Below are positions 45,350 through 55,273 of a DNA stretch of 64,000 nucleotides, in pieces. The notes beneath the pieces are model-generated. The model was given only the letters and a program-made list of their open reading frames with translations, was not told the origin of the DNA and ran no database searches. Each line of letters begins with the position of its first letter. The stretch's first letter is position 1. Both the position numbers and the translations under genes were made by a program. Origin of the DNA: Niebla homalea (taxonomy: Eukaryota; Ascomycota; Lecanoromycetes; Lecanorales; Ramalinaceae); contig JAHGAU010000026.1 of the NCBI GenBank assembly GCA_019925105.1, forward strand, positions 186,001 through 250,000, given 5' to 3'.

Positions 45350-46335
45350 TTGTACCACAATACAGTTTTACAAACCCGCGATCTCAAGTTGCGAGCCGCC
45401 TACAGGAACATAGGTGTTTCAAGAAGGCGTAGGCAGGTCGTTAAGGAAACGATCTTAATACCGAAAAATAATGAGATAGGTCGTGAGCTACGCGCAAATT
45501 TTGTTGCGAATGATGAACCAGGAGAAAAGGAAGCCTAAGAGCAATTCTGGCACAAGCTGATAGAGCTGACAAATAGTCAGCATCCTCAGAACGACATGCA
45601 CTTTCTCTGGTGTCCTATCTTGGGTGGAAGATGGATAAGATTCAAGGGCTCATCCACATGTTCACGCTCACCAGTGGCCAAGGAGCGATGGGCATAATCT
45701 TTGGTAACAGTGAGTTGGAGGCAGATTCGTTCAAACCAGAAGATCGCGAGTTTCTATCGAATGATGCGGAATTCCAAGTTGCAACAACATGGATCATGGA
45801 TTGAGATATATTTGCATCAAGGAACTGGATGGCCATGTCTGAATGCGCAGAAACTCGATTACTTACGGGCTCAACCGCCATCATCCCCAATCTCAAGGAC
45901 GAAGCAACAGCGGAAGAGTTGGAGTCTTGGATCAATCCCAGGTTAAGTCTTAGAAGACCCAATATATCAAAGAGCCTACGAACGACATATAGGTACCAAG
46001 AGAAGCTACTCCCAGTGCCCTCGTATGTCCCCAGTCCCATAAAAACAAAAAAAAAGAAAGCTCTCGTGGCAAGACCTAGATGGGCGAGAAGTCACCTTCC
46101 GAAACGACCATATACCAAAACATGAAGATTTATGGTGGCAATTCGCACTGGCTTGTCTACGAAAGGCTTGGCAGGCTGGTAATTCCCAGACTCGGATAGC
46201 TTGTTGAGGTCCTGAAGCCCCATACGTCAAACAGGATTTGGTCTCGGCATTGGTGGAAGCAATGGGCGTCAATTACAAAAATTGGCATGGATGGTTCAAA
46301 AGGGCCACAGGTGGAGCCTGATGCAGACGACGGAG
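45350..46335 (+). pseudogene. Relic of a fungal HNH-domain protein
   Basis: Pieces in shifting plus-strand frames follow the order of a large fungal HNH-nuclease-like family: HFLWCPILG (45,598), then GLIHMFTLTSGQGAMGIIFGN (45,648, with His of the HNH motif), DIFASRNWMAMSECAETRLL (45,805), IIPNLKDEATAEELESW (45,880), DLDGREVTFRNDHIPKHEDL (46,072) and WWQFALACLRKAWQ (46,132). The frame is broken by a shift between LWCP and the His block, a TGA after TTWIMD, and others. In intact relatives these blocks are continuous. Function of the family is unproven. The relic may extend upstream to 45,350 (GRELRANFVANDEPGEKEA). Confidence 0.65.
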
Positions 46336-46834
46336 CGGTTATGGCTGAGCAGCAGCCGAGGCGTCCGCGGGTCAGAGCTCATAATGAAGGAGACAATGAC
46401 AAGGAGCTCGGCAGGACCCAAGGGGAGCGTGATGGATCTTATGAAGGCGATACGGAGAAGAAAGGCGAACATGGACTGGAGGAATGGGCCTAGACATTGT
46501 TTAGGCGTGAACGGTGGCTGTGTTGTCATCTCAGCATAGTCGTTGACATCAAGCCTTCGCGTTAATTTTCAGCCTGTTGTTGTATCAAATGACTACTGGC
46601 TACATTGTTCAGCACGCGCGCCAAGCATGCACTCCAATTCAGATGCCATGCATTTGTACCAAGCACCGATTCAAGGTCAAGAGCCTTGCTTTGCCTCATT
46701 TCGCTCTGGATCATCACGATGATCATGATGTATTAAATATATCGTTATATCGAGCTCACATGTACCGCATATCGCCCGAACCGTTGCCACGCTCTTGCAG
46801 TCCCAGACTTGGCCCCTTGAATGATCTCCCCTTA
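46336..46834. other. Spacer after HNH relic
   Basis: A Glu/Gly/Asp-rich open frame (46287-46493) lies here and may be the decayed C-terminus of the HNH relic. No independent gene is supported. Confidence 0.35.
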
Positions 46835-47608
46835 CTAATTCAGACTCTTGTTCCTGACATGATACCTCTTACACAACCTCTCATACCCCCACGTTCCCAC
46901 CTCGGTAGTCCTTCGCTTCACCGTCACGACTGAGTGTCCCCGTCTCTCCTCATGCCCGCACACCCATCTCGCATTCCTCCACCACACCATCTGTTCCACC
47001 CATAGATATTGCTTAGGGTAATCCTCCGCCGGGAATTCCCTCTTACTAATAGTCACCCGGGGAACATGCTCACAAACCTCCTCAATCAACTCATACAACT
47101 TCCCCGTATGTACATCCAAATACCTCTTCGGATCCTCCTCCTGCATGATCAGTCCCCAACAGCAATGGATGTTGAATTCCATCTCCCGCAAATGCCGCAA
47201 CCTGGGCAAGCACTCCCCCAAAACCCGTCGGTAGGAATCAAGATGATATCCCAGCGTCAGTGAAAGGTACCGCAGATGGATAGCCGCCGTCGTCAAGGTG
47301 AGCTTGCTCAATATCATGAAAGAGCAATTGTAGTGGGAAGCGCGACGGCCTACTCGCGGTGAGGGCGGGAGCGTGACGGTCTCCCAGGCGCCATCCCAGA
47401 AGACGAAGGTGTTGGAGGAGAAGAAGGTGCGTTGGGCCAGGGCTTGCCAGCGTTTTGAGACGGAGAAGATTGCTGTATCGCAGGTCTGAGGGAGCGATGG
47501 TGTGAGGTTGCGGCGCGAGTTTCGCGGCTTGACGGAGTAGATGTAGGAGTGCGATGAGAGCAGGTGGTGCAGGATTCGAAGTTTCAGGGGAGTTGGTAGG
47601 AGATCCAT
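46835..47608 (-). CDS. F-box-like protein, family member 1
   Basis: 257 residues from ATG 47608, one exon. The N-terminus MDLLPTPLKLRILHHLLSS matches the LP-x-(E)L-x-x-x-I leader helix of F-box-like proteins, which link substrates to SCF ubiquitin ligases. The body has a conserved order shared with three other genes in this window: FSVSKRWQALAQRTFFSSNTF, a hydrophobic L-x-L-x-x-G segment (IHLRYLSLTLGYHLDS), LPRLRHLREMEFNI. The SCF link is inference: the leader is short and degenerate, and no LRR or WD repeats follow. Confidence 0.65.
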   Translation of the reverse strand: MDLLPTPLKLRILHHLLSSHSYIYSVKPRNSRRNLTPSLPQTCDTAIFSVSKRWQALAQRTFFSSNTFVFWDGAWETVTLPPSPRVGRRASHYNCSFMILSKLTLTTAAIHLRYLSLTLGYHLDSYRRVLGECLPRLRHLREMEFNIHCCWGLIMQEEDPKRYLDVHTGKLYELIEEVCEHVPRVTISKREFPAEDYPKQYLWVEQMVWWRNARWVCGHEERRGHSVVTVKRRTTEVGTWGYERLCKRYHVRNKSLN

Positions 47609-48821
47609 GATGCATACTTGTTAGAGGGCTCAAGGCGTCGATTCTTCGTTGATGCAATCTGCGCAGAGGCTGTATATATTCTAGCGTGAGTCCTTGTATG
47701 CGAATTCAGATTTGTCACATGAATAGGTAGGAGGGTCCGTTCCATCCGTGTCTATCCGAGGTGGTACATGCGTTGGCAGTCCGGCGCAGAATGAATCAAA
47801 TGACCTCCGGCATTCCGTACGGGGACTTGGCGGTGTGGTCGCAGCAGAATGCACATTGATCTCGTCCATCTGAAAAATCACTATAACTTCCGTAATCCAA
47901 GGTAAGCCGGATGACAGCCGTAGTAATCCCTTGGCGATTGCAAAGAGTACATCATAGAGGCCAAGTCAATGTGCTCTCAGGGAAACATGCCCTCAATGGC
48001 GAGATATTATCTTTTACTCAATAGAGGCAGCAGTTCGTTTGACTGAGTTAGGATATTGCGCGAATGATTACGGACCGAACAAGTGAGCATTGCTTTCCTC
48101 GCGGAGATTCCAGCTTTGCTGTATCACTAGAAATGCAAGATGATAGTCAAGATGCGCTTGCAGGCACGGCATTGCTTTACGTCCCATGGGGATATTTCAC
48201 ATTGCTTGGAGAAATGGGGAACACATCTCAAACTAAACAGGATGTGTCGAGTTCATTGGGCTTGACATCCTCCAAGGCTGTATTTAGCCTAGAAGCTTGA
48301 CCACGACCGTTGCTTTTACTGTTATACAATGTGTATACAGTGTTTGATTTCAAGCATGATGTCAAGTATGACGAAAGGAATGAAGCAAAAATTAATGCAT
48401 GATCCTTGAAATTCCGGAATACCCTTGTCGCGCTTTCTAGCCGGAGTCATTGCTCGGGGAAGAGGTATCTGAGCTTTTAGTTGGACCTACATGCATTAGA
48501 CATGTGTTACATTACTCGAGTTCTCTAGCCCTATTAAATCAGGTGACTGATTGCGTCGGTATGCTCAAGGATCTGGTCAGCGTCAATGAAAGCTAGGCCA
48601 TCCATATGCGGGAATGCTGCAGCATAGACTGCACAGTGAAAGGGAGATTCTAAGTACAGACAATGAATGTGAAGCCTGCTTTTGTGAATTAGCCGCATCA
48701 GCCGCTCGCACATCACACGTGATGTCCCGAATGCGCATCTCTCTTCGACATGGAGCTCGCGGACCAGCATTCTACATGGACTGAATTTAGCTCAGCGTCA
48801 ATTGCCCCATGACGACCTCAG
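47609..48821. other. Spacer between F-box-like genes
   Basis: 1.2 kb with no supported gene. Minus-strand frame 48770-48534 (FHCAVYAAAFPHMDGLAFIDAD) faintly resembles an ankyrin-repeat fragment but is too short to call. Confidence 0.35.
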
Positions 48822-49610
48822 ATGATGCCTGCTCACAAGCGAAAAATTGCAATGTCAATGACTGGTGTGCTCAATGCGAGAGGCTCAACAGCGTCCAACC
48901 CAATCATGATTTCGGATACTCCAGACCAAGTTCCGGCCGCACTACTTTCAAAAATGCCCACCGAGATCAAGGTCAAAATTTTGCGACACGTCCTTGACTC
49001 GCAGCGTGAACCGCAACGTAAAGAGAATGTATCAATAATACATTCGATAAACCCAGATCTACTCAACCGTCCAGGACACATCATACTTTGTTTCCATTAT
49101 GGTCATCGTTTTCGTTCGGAGCCCAGTATCACGGGAATTAGCGGCATCTTTGGTGTCTCACGTATCTGGCAGAATCTCGGCTACGAATTATTGTACCAGA
49201 AGAATCTCTTCACTTTCCTTGGCTCAACAATGACAGGGCGCCCTGGAAGCGTATCCAAAATCAGGCGACAGACAGTACTGCAACAATGGTCCTTCTCGAA
49301 GTTCATCTCTCCGCTCATCTCTGAGCTCCGAATTGGGCTCTCGGATGGCTATTGTCCATCCCGAGATTTGTGCCTTCGTTCGACTCTAATGAGGTTCCCC
49401 CAGCTACGTAAATTAACATTCGACATGTGGAATGGGTGGGATAGCTGGGGTCCAAGCCCAGCAGAATTAATGGCCTGTTGCCGAACCACTTTGGAATTCG
49501 TGTGGTGCATTGAGGTAGATGTACCAGACGAGGAAGGGCGCGAAGATGAGATTCTCCAGTTAAAGGATAGCCTAGAGCAACGCAACAAGAAACGGCAGGC
49601 CAGGATTTGA
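48822..49610 (+). CDS. F-box-like protein, family member 2
   Basis: 262 residues, one exon, ATG 48822. After a polar N-terminus, ALLSKMPTEIKVKILRHVLDS is the F-box-like leader. FGVSRIWQNLGYELLYQKNLFTF, WSFSKFISPLISELRIGLSD, LMRFPQLRKLTFDMWNGWD and LEFVWCIEVDVPDEEG follow in the same order as in members 1, 3 and 4. Members 2 and 3 are the closest pair, sharing WSFS...I, F-P-x-L-x-K-L and the (E/V)-C-I-E-x-DV block. No function known. Confidence 0.65.
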   Translation: MMPAHKRKIAMSMTGVLNARGSTASNPIMISDTPDQVPAALLSKMPTEIKVKILRHVLDSQREPQRKENVSIIHSINPDLLNRPGHIILCFHYGHRFRSEPSITGISGIFGVSRIWQNLGYELLYQKNLFTFLGSTMTGRPGSVSKIRRQTVLQQWSFSKFISPLISELRIGLSDGYCPSRDLCLRSTLMRFPQLRKLTFDMWNGWDSWGPSPAELMACCRTTLEFVWCIEVDVPDEEGREDEILQLKDSLEQRNKKRQARI

Positions 49611-50692
49611 AAATTGAGAGCATCAAGGGACCATCAGTGACCGATAAACGGACAATTAAACTCAGCTCCCACCATGTCTTCATTCATTTGAATCTCGATC
49701 AGGAAACGCCAGTGTTTCTGTCATGAAAGACTGGCAGCCCTTTTGCATTATACGGGGAAGGCGATTGAGCTTCATGTGGCAGAAGGCAACTGGGGTTGCA
49801 GAAGAGATAGGCATTGAGCAATTCAAGAGACAAGGAGACATAATGGCTAAGATCCGGACCAGATCACGGTCTAAATTTAGTTCGTCCTCATGTCAAGCAC
49901 TCAAAACCTATCAGAACCTGATGTTTTTGCTGTCTTGTTGATAAATCCTCTGTCACACGCATGGAGGCATGAGTGTGATGGGGTAGTATGAATTGAGTAT
50001 GATCTATGAGGATGGATCTATGAAAGAAGACTGCAGGATACACCCAGCTAGTCTGGGATGTACTACAAGGTGATGAGATATACACATGTCATGAGAGTGT
50101 CTTGGCACCGCTCACATGACGGCTCAGCGACACTCCATGCCCGCAACACTACCACCATGCCTGCACTAGGCTGACATCTTCCAAGGATGGTGTGAGTGTT
50201 CAACAGCTTTTGGAGAATATGCGTCCCAGTGAGGACCATGGTGACTCAATTGCGTAGAGAAGCACGACTCTCAACGCCTGTACAATCCAACATGAAGTGT
50301 AGTACACGTCTATGACTTTGCTGCAATGGCAGCCATTTCCTTTACATCTTCCATAAACTAAGCCCCTAACCTTGATGTCCCATAAGCTGCTGCCTGAAGA
50401 TCTTATAAGCTAGGAAGCAGCGCGCCTAGCTGTTAGGCGGGCGCCTAGAACATTACGTAAAAGGCAAGGCTGCGGTCGCAACAAAGCGAGGTAACACCCA
50501 CACAAATAGTAAACTGCGTTGAAGTGATATCAACCAATCAAAAGATATGATGTCATTCTGCACTTTTTTATCCTTGTTTAAAAGTATTCTCATATTCCCT
50601 CACCTAACTTTCCTCCATCAAACTGATATCTGCAGTCTTTCACCCGTTCTGAAGTGACGAGACTAATTATCAAAGCGGACAGCCTTTGAGAT
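49611..50692. other. Spacer with dispersed repeat copy 2
   Basis: No gene supported. It contains the repeat at 50129-50176 and a short palindrome-rich stretch (AGCGCGCCTAGCTGTTAGGCGGGCGCCTAG split across 50,418-50,450). Confidence 0.4.
50129..50176 (+). repeat. Dispersed repeat, copy 2 (48 bases)
   Basis: GACACTCCATGCCCGCAACA, then CTACCACCATGCCTGCACTAGGCTGACA: two small differences from 22607-22655. Unlike copy 1 it is not joined to synthetase sequence on its left. Confidence 0.8.
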
Positions 50693-51346
50693 ATGATGAT
50701 GTCCACTTCACTCTCATCTCCGACCGTACCAGGGTGCCCGACCCTCCCCAATGAAATCAAACACCAAATCTTCCAGCACATCATCACCTCGTCCCTCCCA
50801 GCTCATGGAGAGAGCATCACAGTCTCTCCACCGCCCACCACAGGTCTAGAGTGGAAGCCTATGACGAAAGGTCTTAGCACTATCCTACGACTATCCCGCC
50901 ACTGGTCGTTCGTGATTCACGAACTCATCTACAGGAGTGTCGTCTTTGAACTAGGCGGCAGAGTAATGAAAAGAAAGTTCAATCGTGCCAAGTCGTATGC
51001 ACGTCTCAATCTGCTGGCACACTGGTCTTTCTCGCCATATATCAAGCCCCACATTAAAACACTTATTATCGCACTTGATGACAAATGTTGGGGGTTCTGG
51101 GTTGAAAAGCTGCCCCGAACCCTGATGGGGTTTCCAGAGTTGAAGAAATTGGTGTTTAAGGTGCCGCCACATCCATGGAATCGCTGGAGTGATCTCTCGT
51201 ATGTCTGTGTAGAGCTGCTGGACTTTGTGGAATGCATCGAGATGGACGTGTCACCAGATGCAAATTTCGAGACAATCCATACTATAATGAGGGCCATCTT
51301 GAGGGGACGCAATCAGCGTGGCCCGCCGCCAAAAGTGACAACATGA
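50693..51346 (+). CDS. F-box-like protein, family member 3
   Basis: 217 residues, one exon, ATG 50693 (a second ATG follows directly). CPTLPNEIKHQIFQHIITSS is the clearest F-box-like leader of the four. Then ILRLSRHWSFVIHELIYRSVVF, HWSFSPYIKPHIKTLIIALDD, LMGFPELKKLVFKVPPHPW and LLDFVECIEMDVSPDA. Same order and spacing as member 2, slightly shorter N-terminus. Confidence 0.7.
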   Translation: MMMSTSLSSPTVPGCPTLPNEIKHQIFQHIITSSLPAHGESITVSPPPTTGLEWKPMTKGLSTILRLSRHWSFVIHELIYRSVVFELGGRVMKRKFNRAKSYARLNLLAHWSFSPYIKPHIKTLIIALDDKCWGFWVEKLPRTLMGFPELKKLVFKVPPHPWNRWSDLSYVCVELLDFVECIEMDVSPDANFETIHTIMRAILRGRNQRGPPPKVTT

Positions 51347-51864
51347 GCGCTAATTAAAATCTCAACAAGCTTGACTTGGCCCGAACATGGACATCTACCA
51401 CAGATTGCAAAGTAGAGATCGGTTCAGGAATGGCTGAACCGATGTGCTTGCTCTGCCTGAGACTGATGACTCTGATGGAAGGATTGTATTGCATGTCAAT
51501 ACATTTCCAGAAACATGCAAAAAGCTCAGCAAGAATTTAATCAACCTCCTAATCCCATTCAAGATCGACCTTAGGACCTCTTGACTTTAGTATCGGCGTG
51601 GGCTTGCCATCCTCACATGACTTAACATTGTTGGTAGAAATACTATCACTGTTCGAAAGGCCATGAAAAAGTCCGGGCTTTCGCAAAGAAATTGCCTTTT
51701 TCAGTAAAGTCAAAGTGAATGTCTAAAAGTGTTTTGATGATTTTACCTGATTCAGTGAAGGCGATTATCAGCGGCATTTTCTTACGCGCACTATCACTTT
51801 CTCATCACTTGTACATTTCGCACGAATGAATTGAATTGCCCAAACCTTTCGTCCAAGATCCGCT
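51347..51864. other. Spacer; no supported gene
   Basis: Nothing recognised in about 520 bases. Confidence 0.35.
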
Positions 51865-52730
51865 ATGTCAATGGATGTTTCAGATTGGTTATTGAATGTG
51901 GTCAGATGGCAATTACAGGGACAGACTGAGGATGATGTTGGAACGGAGCACCTTGCGAACAGTCAGGACGGTACCAAGGCTACGCTTAAGACCACGACAG
52001 GAAAGCCTAAACAGATCCCGTCCGCTATGCTGTGCCATTTTCGAGGCTCACGTTGACCGAACCCTTGAAAAAGCATCTTTTCATTGTCATCCGGATCTGA
52101 ATGCATGCTCTTACATTGTCTCACGACATCCAAGTTCGCGCTCAAATTGCATGAGGAGGTCTACGGCATTCAAATCATCAGCTATCTCTTGCATCATTAT
52201 TGGCTGCGCTCCTTGTTTGGAAGCGCTTTAATCAACATGGGTTTCACCTCGTCTTCAAAAGTAACCGGGTTGTACTCTCATTTTTGGATGGACAGAGTCT
52301 GAGGCTTCCCATATATCTGGATATAGAAGTACCTACCCGCTTAAGCTCTGAGCTGACTCTCTCAAAAGCTGACGGTGGAGCTGCCCATTACGACTATGAC
52401 AACATCCCCAATCTGGCGTGAATTTGGCGACTCCACTACATGCAGCTACTCTCACCGATGGTCAAACACGGTCATTGCGAAGAGGCTTACGGACATAGAC
52501 ATTGTGGTTTGATCACCAATCGAAGCCCACATCAAAGTCATCGCCAGATTGATAAATCTCAAACGACGCACTCTAGGTATCGATCTTCGCTTCTTTTTAA
52601 AGACGGGCAACCTGAATATGACGTCCATGAACCCTGCTGCACGACTACCATATTCGCCAGGGGATAGCTACTGGGCGTACTCATGTCTACTAGGAGTGAG
52701 GCAAATTACGTTAATAGATTAAGGCATCCT
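51865..52730 (+). pseudogene. Possible decayed F-box-like gene
   Basis: A set of short overlapping plus-strand frames reads pieces such as HIKVIARLINLKRRTLGIDL (about 52,530), LRFFLKTGNL and WAYSCLLGVRQITLI that echo the IKTLIIALD and L-x-x-L blocks of the intact paralogues. No frame runs long enough and the order is hard to follow. Low confidence; it could be chance. Confidence 0.25.
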
Positions 52731-53441
52731 AGAGAACGCGATGCTCGAATCGGTGCGCATCATCGTCGGTGGAACTTCTACATGTTTCTCGCGGTGTGGG
52801 TGATGCAAAGGAACATTATCTGGGTACCTCGTTAGAGCGCTGGAGAGCGCAGAAAATCATTCAAGGCCATCATTGAAATCATTCTGTATGATCTATATTG
52901 GCTTCCTAGATTCTCATAAGTGTAGAGTCTTTGTCGTGAACTTGGATGCCGGGACGTTATAATTACTGTAGACGTTCTGGCTTTGCAATAGGGTGCAGAA
53001 TCTTCCGTCTGGCATGCCGAGCAAATATTGCCTTGGAGCAGTAGGGACAACTAATACCTGAATAACATGTGGAATGTTAGACCAATTCATTTTCCGTTGG
53101 CGGTAGCTGAGTGTAATGCCATGGGTATCAAAACCTTAATTTCGTTTTCGCTCTAGCGGAACCACTCACAACACTTTCGGTTCTTCTTAACACTTTAGTC
53201 ATTGAAAGCTACACCCTCATTGTAACGGACATGAGATCGGCTCTTGAACGGCCTCAGACGATCCTCACGTACATTAGCAGTGTAATCGTCGTCTGACTCA
53301 TCCGACTTTCCTGTCTGCAAATACTTATTACGTATATTGATTTGATATTCAGCCTTCTCTTTGTCTTCTCTATCATTTCTCATCTTAAGTTGAGGTGACC
53401 GTTTCTGCTCTTTCGCACAGTCGCCCGCTCTCCTCGCCTCG
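52731..53441. other. Spacer upstream of the orphan gene
   Basis: No supported gene; the last 100 bases are CT-rich and probably the leader of the gene at 53442. Confidence 0.4.
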
Positions 53442-54865
53442 ATGTCTGGCGTGGCTGACACTGAAACGCCACGGGTTGTAAGCGTATCAAAAGGTCAGCT
53501 AGAATACCAAACGGGCGGTTCAAATCAATGGTTGCCCCTGCAGAGCTATAAAAACGATCGAGAGCCTTTGTCCACAATTCACTCAATCAGTTTCAGGGAT
53601 AAAAACATCAGCTTCGTGCAACAGACATGTGGAGGAGCCATCTCATGCGGCGTGAGATTAAGACCTATGCACTATGGATCAAGCATAAAGGTCGGCACGG
53701 TTGAAGGTGGAGAGTCGCTGCCACTCGACATCACGGTGGAATTGACGCGCGAGGAGACTTGCCTTCCTACGTGCGGTCGCTCTGCTAATGCTGGCACTAG
53801 GCCGCAACATACCATCCACCAATGTCCATTGGCTGGAGTCTGCCAGTCATTCACTGCTATGCGGCTCTACTTACCTCGAGATAACTTCGTACCACCATTG
53901 AAAGGAATGAGCGGGCCAAATGAATTCTGGTATATGATAGTAAATGCTTTGCGAAGAGATGTTGTTTCAGTACCGCAGCCTATCCTGGACAATGCACCTG
54001 TGGAGGAACGCTTTGGCAAACTTCATTCTAGTCAACAAAAGAGTCTCGCTCCAATTGTGCCCAAAGTGGACATTACGCCCGTGGAGCAGCGCTTCAACAA
54101 TCTTCTCTCAAATCCAGAACAGAGCGCCCCTCCAGGAAAGCTAAGCGTGTCTGATCAGAAAGTAGCCAACTCATCTGAATCTCATCGGTGAGAGTGCTCC
54201 TGCCGTTCCTTTCCCACCTATCCGTACTAACGCTTCTACTCCGCAGCATCCGAAGACAAACAACGTCCACCCAGCAATCAAAAGTTCAATCTTCACCTCT
54301 CCCGGTCAATCATGTGCTCAAGCCGTGAGTGTCCCCATTGTTCTGGTACTTACATGGCTAATATTAGCCTTGCAGACCTACGACACCTCAGCAACAGCCT
54401 GTTCCTCCCATGCCCAACCAAGCCACGGAATTTGTGCAGCCCGTTTCTCCCAAACCCAAGCAAATTTCGGAGTTTGCGCGATCACAGAGCGCATTGCTGG
54501 CAAAGACCATCAACACAAAGCTCGCCGTTGAGCCGCAAGCAGTCAATACGCATTCTCGAAAAATACTCGACCTCCAAGATCGCCATCCTGTGGGGGCTGT
54601 TCCTTCGGAGTCGATTGATCTGGATTACGGTAATGCTACGACACCGAGTCAAAAAGGGAGCGCGAAGAAAGCTCAGCGGCCCAAATGGGAGGCCAGCATT
54701 ATCCAGCTTCGGACAGTTGAAGAAGTCGCTGACCTGGAGGGTGACAAGGCAATGGCAGACAAGGCTAGAAAGATGATAAAGATCTTCGAGGGGGACGCGG
54801 CTAGCCCAGGAAAAGAGACCAAAGCTCAGGTGGAGAACTTCAAAAGGTTATGGACACTTCTTTGA
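53442..54865 (+). CDS. Unrecognised three-exon protein with a Cys/His cluster
   Basis: Exons 53442-54187, 54247-54324 and 54376-54865 (introns 59 and 51 bases, strong GTGAG donors) join in frame to give 437 residues. The first part looks globular with beta-strand character (STIHSISFRDKNISFVQQ, VRLRPMHYGSSIKVGTVEGG). A Cys cluster follows: CGGAISCG, then CLPTCGRS ... HTIHQCPLAGVC at about residues 107-130, which could bind a metal. From about residue 190 it is disordered and repetitive, with two related pieces (APVEERFGKLHSSQQ and TPVEQRFNNLLSNPEQ). The C-terminus has a helix (EVADLEGDKAMADKARKMIKI). No family known to me. The clean splicing supports a real gene. Confidence 0.65.
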
Positions 54866-55273
54866 TGCTAGCATTACGAGTGCGATTTTACCGATCGAAC
54901 GATTCGACCTGACTTCCGTCACTTGTCACAACAATGGCAGCAGCGACATCTGAGAGAGTAGGAAATGTAAGAAATGATGCCTTTACGGCTCCGTCTGTGC
55001 TTTTGAATAGTAGTCATGGCTCAGGACTGCCTTGGAGAAGGGACGATGCCGGGTATAAGAAAGAAAGCTAATATTTCCGAGTCAGTGCCAAGACTCAACT
55101 AAACCCCACCACAAATTCGTCATTTGACGTTATACTTTTATTCATGAGCATGGTCTTGCTCGTCAAATTGAATTAGTCATGAGCCGTCACTGACCCTGGT
55201 TGTCATACATGGATCAAAGATAGGCAGAGTGTCACCGCCGTAGCCCCCTTCCGTTGAACGACATTCATTCCTC
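54866..55273. promoter_or_regulatory. Promoter region of the C2H2 gene
   Basis: 408 bases between tandem genes. No repeat or clear motif. Confidence 0.4.
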
